From contig JAPKYG010000039.1 of the NCBI GenBank assembly GCA_026394435.1, positions 1 to 5,532 on the forward strand: DNA of 5,532 nt. Reading direction: 5' to 3'. Below, one piece after another: positions 1-5,532 of the stretch (the first letter of the stretch is position 1; every line of letters begins with the position of its first letter). Both the position numbers and the translations under genes were made by a program. The stretch comes from Methanobacteriota archaeon. GTDB taxonomy: Archaea; Thermoplasmatota; E2; DHVEG-1. The notes under the pieces are model-generated. The model was not told the origin of the DNA. It made no database searches and saw nothing but the letters and a program-made list of their open reading frames with translations.

Positions 1-1245
1 TTTTATTTCACGTGAGTAAAACATCGAGTACGGTTTTGTTCCCTCAGAAAAAATAATCGTGGTTTTCAATAAGGGCGCATATCTTGTAAATAACCGCGTA
101 TGATATCGATAAATCGTAGGACGATGGATCGTCTGAGAACCAGTATAGAACAACGCGGTTTTTTTACTCGTAGGCTCATAATGTTCGAGCCAGGTAAGAT
201 GCGCGGGTTCCCGTAATACTCGTAACGCATCATATAGAGACGGGTTTGCTGACGCTCGCTGCTCAACCAATTCCCATAACCAGCCTCCGGTTATTGCTGC
301 TCGAATTGTCTTCATCTCCGCGAAACTCACGTACAAATTATGCAACGCCAGCTGCAGTGTTCGTTCCTTCGCATCAAGCTCCCTTAGCTCTGAAGCGGTA
401 TATTTTGAACACACAGGACAACAGCAGGGGAGTTCAGTGAGATCATCGAATCTCTCAGTTCCCCACTGGAAAATCATGCGTCCGTCATACGCGTACTTTG
501 CATACGCTGACGAATCAAAGAAATCACAACCCAGCGCAACTGCAAGCGGAAAGATCAGGGGATGACCTGCACCAAACAGGTGAACCGGTTTCGATGGGTC
601 AAGACCCCGTTTCGCTGCAAGAATACAACGAACCAAGTCAGAGTATCGCTGGTTCTCCATAAGCGGGACGACGCCCCCGATCGGAAAGAAATCAGCATCG
701 AGCGCACTGAGTTGTTGCGCGCAGTGTTCTCGCAAATCTGGGTACACCGAGCCTTGAACAGTACAGGCAAGGAGCATTTCTCCTTTCTCAGGAACACTTT
801 TTTTTGCCCGTGCGATCGTTTCTTTAATTCCTTGTTCTGCTTCTTCCTTCGTTTGGCCTGGTGTCCCAAAAATATCCAGGATCGTGCCGATATCGCTACC
901 GATGTCGCGTTGAAACCGCACAATCTCAAGAGGATCAAGTTTAACATCACCATAGACATAGCTTTGAAACGTCCCCGAGTCAGTCATGATCGAACCATTA
1001 AAATCGATGAGTTTGTGCACGCCCTGCTCTAACGCTTGTTTTCTTAGATTCGCAGCCTTATAGATAATATATGAGTTTGTAATAAGTATCTCAGTGCCAA
1101 ATCGTTTTTTCATTTCCTTGGGGGGGATCATCATCTTATTTGGGTTAATCACTGGAAGGAGATTGGGTGTTGTTACTGCTCCATGTTTTGTCGTAAATTT
1201 ACAGAGACGTCCTGCTGCGTCGCGTTCCTTGATTTCAAAGGTCAT
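1..1245 (-). CDS. tgtA: Archaeosine tRNA-guanine transglycosylase, 3'-truncated by the window edge
   Basis: The enzyme exchanges guanine-15 in the D-loop of archaeal tRNAs for preQ0, the first tRNA-level step to archaeosine. My minus-strand translation from ATG at 1245 stays open for 415 codons to the window edge. Visible are the N-terminal FEIKERDAAGR and LLPVINPN blocks, MTDSGTFQSYVYG with the general-base Asp89, FPIGGVVPLMENQRY (residues 187-201) for substrate binding, and FDSSAYAKYA with the nucleophile Asp244. The zinc site is Cys274, Cys276, Cys279 and His302. Spacing agrees with the Pyrococcus enzyme (Asp249, Cys279/281/284, His307). After residue 310 the archaeal-specific C1 region begins, with a YTGSQTIHRPTIYRY stretch. 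The C2 and PUA domains expected in a protein of about 580 residues lie outside. An in-frame stop at 1279-1281 and family alignment fix the start. It follows nadX on the same strand but seems to have its own promoter. Function is assigned from motifs with high certainty. Confidence 0.95.
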   Translation of the reverse strand, partial: MTFEIKERDAAGRLCKFTTKHGAVTTPNLLPVINPNKMMIPPKEMKKRFGTEILITNSYIIYKAANLRKQALEQGVHKLIDFNGSIMTDSGTFQSYVYGDVKLDPLEIVRFQRDIGSDIGTILDIFGTPGQTKEEAEQGIKETIARAKKSVPEKGEMLLACTVQGSVYPDLREHCAQQLSALDADFFPIGGVVPLMENQRYSDLVRCILAAKRGLDPSKPVHLFGAGHPLIFPLAVALGCDFFDSSAYAKYAYDGRMIFQWGTERFDDLTELPCCCPVCSKYTASELRELDAKERTLQLALHNLYVSFAEMKTIRAAITGGWLWELVEQRASANPSLYDALRVLREPAHLTWLEHYEPTSKKTALFYTGSQTIHRPTIYRYHTRLFTRYAPLLKTTIIFSEGTKPYSMFYSREIK

Positions 1246-1273
1246 TTTTTCAACAGCCTCGTAAGAGAACCAT

Positions 1274-1283
1274 CCTATTTAGG
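1274..1283 (-). promoter_or_regulatory. TATA-like box for tgtA
   Basis: On the minus strand the bases CCTAAATAGG lie with their centre about 33 bases before the tgtA ATG. Archaeal TATA boxes sit about 25 bases before the transcription start, so the mRNA would start near 1252 with a leader of only some 7 bases. That fits the lack of a convincing Shine-Dalgarno sequence directly before the ATG. This is inference from position and base content only. Confidence 0.4.
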
Positions 1284-1338
1284 TTTTAGTGAAACGTATT
1301 CCTGAACGAAAAACAGGAGATGCTGACTACTTTAATAC

Positions 1339-1350
1339 AAACACGTGTTT
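1339..1350. promoter_or_regulatory. Perfect 12-base palindrome between nadX and tgtA
   Basis: AAACACGTGTTT reads the same on both strands. It lies 39 bases beyond the nadX stop and about 55 bases upstream of the TATA-like box of tgtA. A dimeric regulator acting on tgtA could bind such a site, but nothing else supports this. Because the palindrome has no unpaired centre it would make a poor RNA hairpin, so a terminator is less likely. Confidence 0.3.
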
Positions 1351-1389
1351 TTACTTTACACATGAACTGCGTTATAGTATCCTCGTTCC

Positions 1390-2154
1390 TTAGGCAATCT
1401 GGATTGGATCAAGAACCCTTCGCAAGGTAGCAATCGCAGATAGTGACGCCATGTAACTGGACTGAGGATTATTTGGATTAGGCATATTCTCAACCTCAGC
1501 GCGCAGTCTCCCAAATCGACCATGCGCCAGGATCTTATGACTGATTCTGGTTTCCACCGGGTCAGCAATTATCTCGACTTTTGTCTCATCAAAACCGACA
1601 CCAGCTAAGGAAAGACACGCTGCGACGTTAATGTTCCGCGGGAATTGCTTCACTGCGTCTCGGGCAGTCCCCTTAAATACTATGGTGCGTTCCTCCACAG
1701 ATTTCCCAAGGGATGCTGGTGGTTTGGTCGTAACCAACGTGACGCTATCTAGTTTTTCAATACTCGCAGCTAATACACCATCAATACCACAGACCGCACC
1801 AGAGGGGAGATAGATCTTTCGATGATGTTTCCGTGCGGTGTTTTCAAGTTTTTTCCGCAATGCATCATTAAATAAACTGCCGATGCTCATTATGATCAGA
1901 TCCTTGCCTGCCTCAAGCACAATTGCTGCATATTGTGCGACTGCTTGCTGTGACGCTGCCTCAAAGACGACATCGACATCCTCTAAAAACTCTTCAACTG
2001 GTTTTAGCGATGCTTTTTTTAGGGATTTACAGAGTTTTTCTGCAGCTGCTTTGTTGATATCGAACAGGTAGATTTTCTCGATGTCTTTCATCGCATCTGC
2101 TGCTTTTGCGACATCTGTTCCAATGGCGCCACAACCGATAATACCAAGCTTCAT
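1390..2154 (-). CDS. nadX: L-aspartate dehydrogenase (NAD biosynthesis)
   Basis: A 254-residue protein, close to the 236-241 residues of characterised family members. It oxidises L-aspartate with NAD(P)+ to iminoaspartate, the substrate of quinolinate synthase NadA, in the cytoplasm. The N-terminal Rossmann fold starts at once with LGIIGCGAIG (GxGxxG at residues 7-12), and Asp32 at the end of strand 2 lies where the ribose of the cofactor would bind. FEAASQQAV (64-72) follows, then the mixed catalytic domain with GAVCGIDG (119-126), FPRNINVAA (171-179) and ADPVETRISHKI, where His206 matches the conserved active-site histidine. The C-terminus has the NPNNPQSSYMAS block (226-237) typical of the family. 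The ATG is preceded by GGGAG nine bases upstream. The gene diverges from nadC, which acts two steps later. Homoserine dehydrogenase-like paralogues share the fold, but the C-terminal blocks point to AspDH. Confidence 0.92.
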   Translation of the reverse strand: MKLGIIGCGAIGTDVAKAADAMKDIEKIYLFDINKAAAEKLCKSLKKASLKPVEEFLEDVDVVFEAASQQAVAQYAAIVLEAGKDLIIMSIGSLFNDALRKKLENTARKHHRKIYLPSGAVCGIDGVLAASIEKLDSVTLVTTKPPASLGKSVEERTIVFKGTARDAVKQFPRNINVAACLSLAGVGFDETKVEIIADPVETRISHKILAHGRFGRLRAEVENMPNPNNPQSSYMASLSAIATLRRVLDPIQIA

Positions 2155-2156
2155 AA

Positions 2157-2170
2157 TTGGGATCTCCCAA
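2157..2170. promoter_or_regulatory. Inverted repeat in the nadX-nadC divergent region, candidate operator or leader hairpin
   Basis: TTGGGATCTCCCAA has six-base arms around a two-base centre. It ends two bases before the nadX ATG. Read as nadX RNA it can fold as UUGGG-AGAU-CCCAA, a five-pair stem with a four-base loop, placing the GGGAG ribosome-binding bases in the 5' arm and loop. As DNA it lies at the expected nadX transcription start and a few bases upstream of the nadC TATA-like box, so a bound protein could affect both genes. No regulator is identified. Confidence 0.4.
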
Positions 2171-2173
2171 AAC

Positions 2174-2181
2174 CTTTAAAC
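2174..2181 (+). promoter_or_regulatory. TATA-like box for nadC
   Basis: CTTTAAAC is centred about 30 bases before the nadC ATG at 2208, with an A-rich stretch (AAAA) a few bases upstream that could serve as part of a BRE. Transcription would begin near 2203, giving an almost leaderless mRNA, in agreement with the absence of a Shine-Dalgarno sequence. TTTAAA is itself palindromic, so use in the nadX direction cannot be excluded. Confidence 0.45.
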
Positions 2182-2190
2182 AGGAACTCA

Positions 2191-2200
2191 CTATAAAAAA
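2191..2200 (-). promoter_or_regulatory. TATA-like box for nadX
   Basis: On the minus strand TTTTTTATAG is centred about 41 bases before the nadX ATG. It would place the transcription start near 2170, at the edge of the inverted repeat, and give a leader of about 16 bases that contains GGGAG. The alternative is the palindromic TTTAAA at 2175-2180, which would give a leaderless mRNA. Confidence 0.35.
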
Positions 2201-2207
2201 TATCGTT

Positions 2208-3029
2208 ATGGATGAGATCGATCGATTCCTGAAAGAAGATTTAGGTAAAGAAGGAGATATTACGTCTGATGCGTTATTTACAAAACAAACTGCACGTGCC
2301 ATCATTATCTCAAAGGAAGATTGCGTTGTTGCAGGCCTTGAAGAAGCACGACAGGTGTTTAAGACGATTGGAGCAACAGCAAGGTCATTGGTAAAGGATG
2401 GATCTGTGGTTAAAAAGGGTACAATCGTGGCAGAAATAAAAGGACCGGTCCGCTCTATTCTAAAAGGTGAGCGGCTCGCACTCAACATCATCGGAAGGAT
2501 GAGCGGGATTGCAACCGAGACAAAAAAAATAGTGGAACGATGCCATAAGATAAACCCGAGGGTGACGATAGCAGCAACACGAAAAACGACTCCGGGGTTC
2601 CGCATTTTTGAAAAAAAAGCAATAGTCCTTGGTGGTGGAGAACCGCATCGTTACGGGTTATATGATGCGGTACTCATCAAAGATAATCATCTGAGAATCA
2701 TTGGGTCTGTAGAAGAAGCAATCAAGACAGTAAAAAGTAAGATTCGGAATAAAATCATCGAAATAGAAGTGGAAAATGAATCGGATGCACTGTCTGCAGC
2801 TAAGATGAACGTAGATGTAATCATGCTTGATAACCTTGATTCACATACAGGAAAAAACATCGCGCGAAAGGTCCGGGAAATCAACCCAGGTATCCTCATT
2901 GAGGTTTCAGGAGGGATTACAAGAGATAACATCGATAAGTACGCCTCATTTGCTGACCGTATCTCACTTGGGTACCTGACGCATTCGATTAAAAATAAAG
3001 ATTTTTCTTTGGAAATATTTAAGAATTGA
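2208..3029 (+). CDS. nadC: Nicotinate-nucleotide pyrophosphorylase (quinolinate phosphoribosyltransferase)
   Basis: Converts quinolinate and PRPP to nicotinate mononucleotide, CO2 and pyrophosphate, in the cytoplasm. The 273-residue protein has the usual length. The N-terminal open-face sandwich begins with FLKEDLGKEGDITSDALF. The barrel follows: GERLALNIIGRMSGIAT (87-103), AATRKTTPGFR (122-132) with the Thr-Arg-Lys triad, GGGEPHRYGLYDAVLIKDNH (142-161) with His147-Arg148 and Lys158, EVENESDA (187-194), MLDN with Asp208, and IEVSGGI (231-237) binding phosphate. These are the substrate-binding residues of the family. A TTG at 2157 would extend the frame by 17 codons, but those codons cover the shared promoter and the inverted repeat and look unlike NadC, so the ATG at 2208 is chosen. 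The gene diverges from nadX; nadA is not in the window. The gap to ftsZ1 is 78 bases, so read-through into ftsZ1 is possible. Confidence 0.95.
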   Translation: MDEIDRFLKEDLGKEGDITSDALFTKQTARAIIISKEDCVVAGLEEARQVFKTIGATARSLVKDGSVVKKGTIVAEIKGPVRSILKGERLALNIIGRMSGIATETKKIVERCHKINPRVTIAATRKTTPGFRIFEKKAIVLGGGEPHRYGLYDAVLIKDNHLRIIGSVEEAIKTVKSKIRNKIIEIEVENESDALSAAKMNVDVIMLDNLDSHTGKNIARKVREINPGILIEVSGGITRDNIDKYASFADRISLGYLTHSIKNKDFSLEIFKN

Positions 3030-3094
3030 GATTACTTTACCATATTGGGGAAAAAAAATAATTCTCTACAATGATGGGGCTTTGTTGTGAGGAT

Positions 3095-3099
3095 GGTGA
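3095..3099 (+). promoter_or_regulatory. Shine-Dalgarno sequence of ftsZ1
   Basis: GGTGA eight bases before the ATG matches part of the archaeal GGAGGTGAT consensus. Together with the TAA that directly abuts the ATG in the same frame (3105-3107), it fixes the start of ftsZ1 at 3108. An A-run with an AT-rich end at 3051-3062 could hold the TATA box, but I cannot define it. Confidence 0.6.
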
Positions 3100-3107
3100 A
3101 TTGATAA

Positions 3108-4298
3108 ATGAAGAAGATTATTGAAGATGTAGTTGCAGCTGAGGAGATTATTGAAGATGTAGTTGCAGCTGAGGAAGCAAAAGAACAAGTAAAAGAACAG
3201 ATTAAGGATGAAGAAAAGAAAACCCCAGGCACAAGGGCAACAAAACGCGATCCTACCTTGAAGATTGCGGGTGTGAACGACGAGGATTTAGAAAAAGTCT
3301 TAGAAAGTCTGACGACCATCATTAAAGTCGTTGGCTGTGGTGGTGCAGGGACCAATACGATTACACGATGTTTTGGAGCAGGTATCAATGGTGCAGACCT
3401 CATTGCAGTCAATACTGATGCGCAACATCTCCTTTTAGCTGAATCTCCTTATAAAATTCTTATTGGGCGGCATCTGACCCGCGGATTAGGCGCAGGGTCT
3501 CTTCCGCAGATAGGCGAAGAAGCAGCGAAAGAAAGTGAACAGGACATCCGAGATGCGATTGTTCCATCCGATATGGTGTTTGTCACCTGTGGTCTTGGTG
3601 GTGGAACCGGAACCGGGTGTGCCCCAGTGGTCGCACAGATTGCTCGGGAAGCAGGCGCGCTTACCATCGGTGTTGTAACGCTCCCCTTTTGTGTCGAAGG
3701 TCGGGTGCGGATGGACAATGCAGAGGCTGGGTTGAAACGACTCCGTGAGGTCTGTGACACAGTTATTGTGATACCAAACGACAAATTGCTCGATATCGTT
3801 CCGAATCTCGCAATGAACGCTGCATTTAAGGTTGCTGATGAAGTACTGATGCGTTCGATTAAAGGGATCACGGAGATGATTACGATGCCAGGTCTGGTGA
3901 ACCTTGATTTTGCTGATTTGAAGACCGTGATGAAACGCGGTGGCGTAGCGTTAATTGGTCTTGGTGAAGCAGAAGGTGATAACAAAGCGGTTGACGCAAT
4001 CACCGAAGCATTGAATTCACCGTTATTAGAGGTGGATATTACAGAGGCAACGGGTGCTCTTGTCAATGTCACTGGTGGAAACGATATGACCCTGCGAGAA
4101 GCAGAAAAAGTAGTGGAAGAAATCTACTCGAAGATCGATAAGAATGCACGAATCATCTGGGGAACGACCATTGATCCGACTATGAAGAAATCAATACGAG
4201 CCATGTTAGTCATTACTGGCGTGAAATCCAAGCAGATTATTGGTCCGACGCAACGATCTCGAGAAGAGAAGGAGTTCGGCATTGATTTTGTCTCATAA
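3108..4298 (+). CDS. ftsZ1: Cell division GTPase FtsZ, archaeal FtsZ1 type
   Basis: Tubulin-like GTPase that polymerises at midcell to build the division ring. Of 396 residues, about 1-70 form a charged tail and linker helix. The GTP-binding domain runs from [15 protein letters not shown] (71-85), through NTDAQHL and [12 protein letters not shown], to the tubulin signature GGGTGTG (164-170). [16 protein letters not shown] follows, then the T7 loop [11 protein letters not shown] with the catalytic Asp267 and Asp270, and the C-terminal domain to about 371 ([30 protein letters not shown]). The chain ends in FGIDFVS. A GID-containing tail end is known in archaeal FtsZ1 and is linked to SepF binding. 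The sequence resembles Methanocaldococcus FtsZ1 closely along its length, as I recall it. Residues 4-13 are repeated exactly as 14-23 by a 30-base tandem duplication. The neighbours secE and spt5 are the usual ones for FtsZ1. FtsZ2 and CetZ are unlikely. Confidence 0.96.
   Translation: MKKIIEDVVAAEEIIEDVVAAEEAKEQVKEQIKDEEKKTPGTRATKRDPTLKIAGVNDEDLEKVLESLTTIIKVVGCGGAGTNTITRCFGAGINGADLIAVNTDAQHLLLAESPYKILIGRHLTRGLGAGSLPQIGEEAAKESEQDIRDAIVPSDMVFVTCGLGGGTGTGCAPVVAQIAREAGALTIGVVTLPFCVEGRVRMDNAEAGLKRLREVCDTVIVIPNDKLLDIVPNLAMNAAFKVADEVLMRSIKGITEMITMPGLVNLDFADLKTVMKRGGVALIGLGEAEGDNKAVDAITEALNSPLLEVDITEATGALVNVTGGNDMTLREAEKVVEEIYSKIDKNARIIWGTTIDPTMKKSIRAMLVITGVKSKQIIGPTQRSREEKEFGIDFVS
3117..3176 (+). 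repeat. Two-copy 30-base tandem repeat inside ftsZ1
   Basis: Bases 3117-3146 and 3147-3176 are identical except for the last base (G in the first, A in the second, both glutamate codons). Each unit encodes [10 protein letters not shown]. The exact length of ten codons keeps the reading frame. Near-identity at silent positions suggests a recent duplication. The affected tail precedes the GTPase fold, so the change should be structurally tolerated. Confidence 0.97.
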
Positions 4299-4313
4299 AA
4301 AACCGCCAAATTA

Positions 4314-4321
4314 TTTATATA
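4314..4321 (+). promoter_or_regulatory. TATA box of the secE-spt5-rpl11 operon
   Basis: TTTATATA, preceded by CCAAAT as a possible BRE, lies in the 54-base gap after ftsZ1. It is the clearest TATA box in the window. The expected transcription start is near 4343, about 10 bases before the first GTG of secE and 19 before the second. Confidence 0.65.
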
Positions 4322-4352
4322 CTCCTTACTATTTGACCCTTACGTATTACAG

Positions 4353-4616
4353 GTGTCAAGAGTGAACGAAGAACACAAAGGTCTGCTGGACAAAGCCTGG
4401 GCAGTGCAGCATAAAATAGACGAGCGGGAGCAACGTATCGGAAAAGGTAAATTCGGCCGAGTCTTGAAGATGACGCGGAAACCCACGAACGAAGAGTACG
4501 AAAAAACAGCGAAAATCACCGGTTTAGGAATGATGCTCATCGGAGCACTGGGTTTTGTCATTTACATTGTACGAGAACTCGTTGCACCGTGGATACTTAA
4601 AACACTTGGCTATTGA
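4353..4616 (+). CDS. secE: Preprotein translocase subunit SecE (Sec61 gamma)
   Basis: Small clamp subunit of the SecYEG translocon in the cytoplasmic membrane. At 87 residues it is a little longer than most archaeal SecE proteins because of a charged N-terminal stretch. The family core is RVLKMTRKPTNEEYEKTAKI (36-55), the amphipathic helix and hinge that lie on the membrane surface, followed by one membrane helix of about residues 56-76 (ITGLGMMLIGALGFVIYIV) and a short end, APWILKTLGY. The start is uncertain. GTG at 4353 gives the longest frame, but AGGTG at 4351-4355 is a good Shine-Dalgarno sequence placed six bases before a second GTG at 4362, which would give 84 residues. Both keep the conserved part. 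spt5 follows within 17 bases, or overlaps if a TTG start is used. Confidence 0.92.
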   Translation: MSRVNEEHKGLLDKAWAVQHKIDEREQRIGKGKFGRVLKMTRKPTNEEYEKTAKITGLGMMLIGALGFVIYIVRELVAPWILKTLGY

Positions 4617-4633
4617 AATGGTTGGTTGCGCGT

Positions 4634-5134
4634 ATGGAGAATACTAGTTCTGAACAAACTAACACCGAGGTTTCTAGCATATTTACCATCAAAACACAGG
4701 TGGGTAAAGAACAGAATACCGCAGACCTGATTAATAGCAGAGCAAAAAAAGCGAAGTTGAACATTCCTTCGATTCTTGTTACCCCAGATTTACGAGGCTA
4801 TATTTTTGTAGAAGCCTTTGACGAAGAGCTGATTAAGAACATGATTAAGTCAATTTCCTATGCACGTAATATGCTTGAAGGAAGTATCCCGATTGAGCAG
4901 ATCGAGCATTTCCTCGCACCGACATCCGCAGTAGCCAAGATTACCGAAGGAGATCTGGTGGAGATGGTCGCTGGCCCGTTCCGTGGCGAGAAAGCAAAGA
5001 TTACCCATATTGATTATTCGAAGGAAGAAATCACCGTCGAGCTCTTAGAATCCATGGTTCCCATCCCGATTACGGTTCGTGGGGAACAAGTCAGAATCAT
5101 TAAACGGAAAGAAGAAGACAAGAAAAAAGAATAA
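4634..5134 (+). CDS. spt5: Transcription elongation factor Spt5 (NusG family)
   Basis: Processivity factor that bridges the RNA polymerase clamp as a heterodimer with Spt4 and helps couple transcription and translation. The 166 residues hold an NGN domain (about 15-95; IFTIKTQVGKEQNTADLI, ILVTPDLRGYIFVEA) and one KOW domain (about 104-157; ITEGDLVEMVAGPFRGEKAKI). The chain ends in a charged KRKEEDKKKE tail. Archaeal members usually have about 150 residues, the excess being the Ser/Thr-rich N-terminal dozen and the tail. The ATG at 4634 is preferred. The frame stays open upstream to a TTG at 4613, whose last two bases and the following A form the secE stop codon, giving seven more residues unlike the family. 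No clear Shine-Dalgarno sequence supports either. No promoter is seen before it, so co-transcription with secE is likely. Confidence 0.93.
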   Translation: MENTSSEQTNTEVSSIFTIKTQVGKEQNTADLINSRAKKAKLNIPSILVTPDLRGYIFVEAFDEELIKNMIKSISYARNMLEGSIPIEQIEHFLAPTSAVAKITEGDLVEMVAGPFRGEKAKITHIDYSKEEITVELLESMVPIPITVRGEQVRIIKRKEEDKKKE

Positions 5135-5139
5135 AAAAA

Positions 5140-5143
5140 GGAG
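5140..5143 (+). promoter_or_regulatory. Shine-Dalgarno sequence of rpl11
   Basis: GGAG nine bases before the ATG lies directly after the spt5 stop codon, in a purine-rich 18-base gap. A second purine block, AAGGAA at 5145-5150, is too close to the ATG to be the main site. Confidence 0.65.
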
Positions 5144-5152
5144 TAAGGAAAC

Positions 5153-5532
5153 ATGCCAGAAACCATTAAAGCGCTTGTTGACGGCGGAAAAGCATCTGCA
5201 GGTCCACCACTAGGCCCCGCATTAGGCCCAAAGGGTGTCAACATCATGCAAGTCATCAACACGATTAACGATAAAACGAAACAGTTCCAAGGAATGAAAG
5301 TACCAGTCAAGGTTATTATTGATCCGAAGACCAAGAGTTTTGAAATTGAGGTGGGGACACCCCCCGCAGCATCATTGATTCTTCGTGAGGTAAAAGCAGA
5401 GAAAGGATCAGGGACTCCTTCGAAGACGAAAATCGGGAATCTCACGGTCGATCAAGCAGTAAAGATCGCAAAAATGAAATTCGACACCATTTTGGGTAAA
5501 GACCTGAAACATAAGACCAAGGAAGTCATCGG
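5153..5532 (+). CDS. rpl11: 50S ribosomal protein L11, 3'-truncated by the window edge
   Basis: The protein binds 23S rRNA at the GTPase-associated centre and contacts elongation factors. From ATG at 5153 the frame stays open for 126 codons plus two bases to the right edge; about 30-40 residues should be missing. The N-terminal domain has IKALVDGGKASAGPPLGPALGPKGVNIMQVI (5-35), the proline-rich hallmark of L11. FEIEVGTPPAASLIL (63-77) leads into the C-terminal rRNA-binding domain with GNLTVDQAVKIAKMK (95-109). The start agrees with archaeal homologues (M-P-E-T-I-K) and with a good GGAG. It closes the secE-spt5-rpl11 run; in many archaea rpl1, rpl10 and rpl12 come next, which this window cannot show. 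Confidence 0.96.
   Translation, partial: MPETIKALVDGGKASAGPPLGPALGPKGVNIMQVINTINDKTKQFQGMKVPVKVIIDPKTKSFEIEVGTPPAASLILREVKAEKGSGTPSKTKIGNLTVDQAVKIAKMKFDTILGKDLKHKTKEVI

Noticed and set aside
555..959. A 134-codon minus-strand frame overlapping tgtA in another frame
   Set aside because: The tgtA frame on the same strand carries all the catalytic and zinc residues; this is a shifted-frame shadow.
562..1032. A 156-codon plus-strand open frame opposite tgtA
   Set aside because: It lies wholly antisense to well-conserved TgtA codons, including the active-site region, and its translation resembles no family I know.
1300..1318. Inverted repeat TCCTG / CAGGA with a nine-base A/T-rich loop, a possible terminator of nadX
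   Set aside because: The stem is only five pairs and the T-run of five on the minus strand is in the loop, not after the stem. It could act as a weak archaeal T-tract terminator, but chance explains it equally well.
2157..2207. TTG start extending nadC by 17 codons
   Set aside because: The extra codons cover the promoter elements and inverted repeat, and NadC homologues start near the ATG at 2208.
2027..2605. A 192-codon minus-strand frame across the nadX-nadC region
   Set aside because: It overlaps the 5' ends of both nadX and nadC and the promoter region, and shows no recognisable domain.
3449..4072. A 207-codon minus-strand frame opposite ftsZ1
   Set aside because: It is antisense to the FtsZ GTPase domain and has the Ser/Thr/Pro/Arg-rich composition of a shadow frame.
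5110..5140. A-rich tract at the end of spt5, considered as a frameshift site
   Set aside because: The runs encode the usual Lys/Glu-rich tail and lead into the rpl11 ribosome site; the frame ends normally and needs no shift.

Overview
This window is archaeal chromosomal DNA, most likely from a euryarchaeote. The evidence is an archaeosine-type tRNA-guanine transglycosylase (TgtA), an archaeal FtsZ1, a one-helix SecE, a short NGN-KOW Spt5 and ribosomal protein L11, in the gene order ftsZ1-secE-spt5-rpl11 that is familiar from Euryarchaeota. AT-rich TATA-type boxes lie about 20-35 bases before several starts. The style of TgtA and SecE made me think of Thermoplasmatota, but that is an impression and not a placement.

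Left part, minus strand: a 3'-truncated tgtA (codons 1-415; the gene runs off the left edge) lies downstream of nadX. The 144-base gap between them holds a TATA-like box for tgtA and a perfect 12-base palindrome. nadX encodes L-aspartate dehydrogenase.

Middle: nadX and nadC (quinolinate phosphoribosyltransferase) diverge from a 53-base shared promoter region. NadX makes iminoaspartate, NadA (not in this window) turns it into quinolinate, and NadC turns quinolinate into nicotinate mononucleotide, so this is part of de novo NAD synthesis by the dehydrogenase rather than the oxidase route. The shared gap carries a short inverted repeat that in nadX mRNA would fold over the Shine-Dalgarno bases. 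It is a candidate operator or leader switch.

Right part, plus strand: ftsZ1 (cell division), then secE (translocon), spt5 (transcription elongation) and the start of rpl11 (ribosome), which runs off the right edge. secE has its own good TATA box. spt5 and rpl11 follow closely and are probably co-transcribed with it. The ftsZ1 reading frame begins with a nearly perfect 30-base tandem duplication that doubles a ten-residue acidic segment in the disordered N-terminal tail.

There is no mobile element, CRISPR array, rRNA or tRNA gene that I can see. No gap without a gene exceeds 150 bases. I do not see a new multi-gene system; the points worth checking are small regulatory structures and the ftsZ1 tail duplication.
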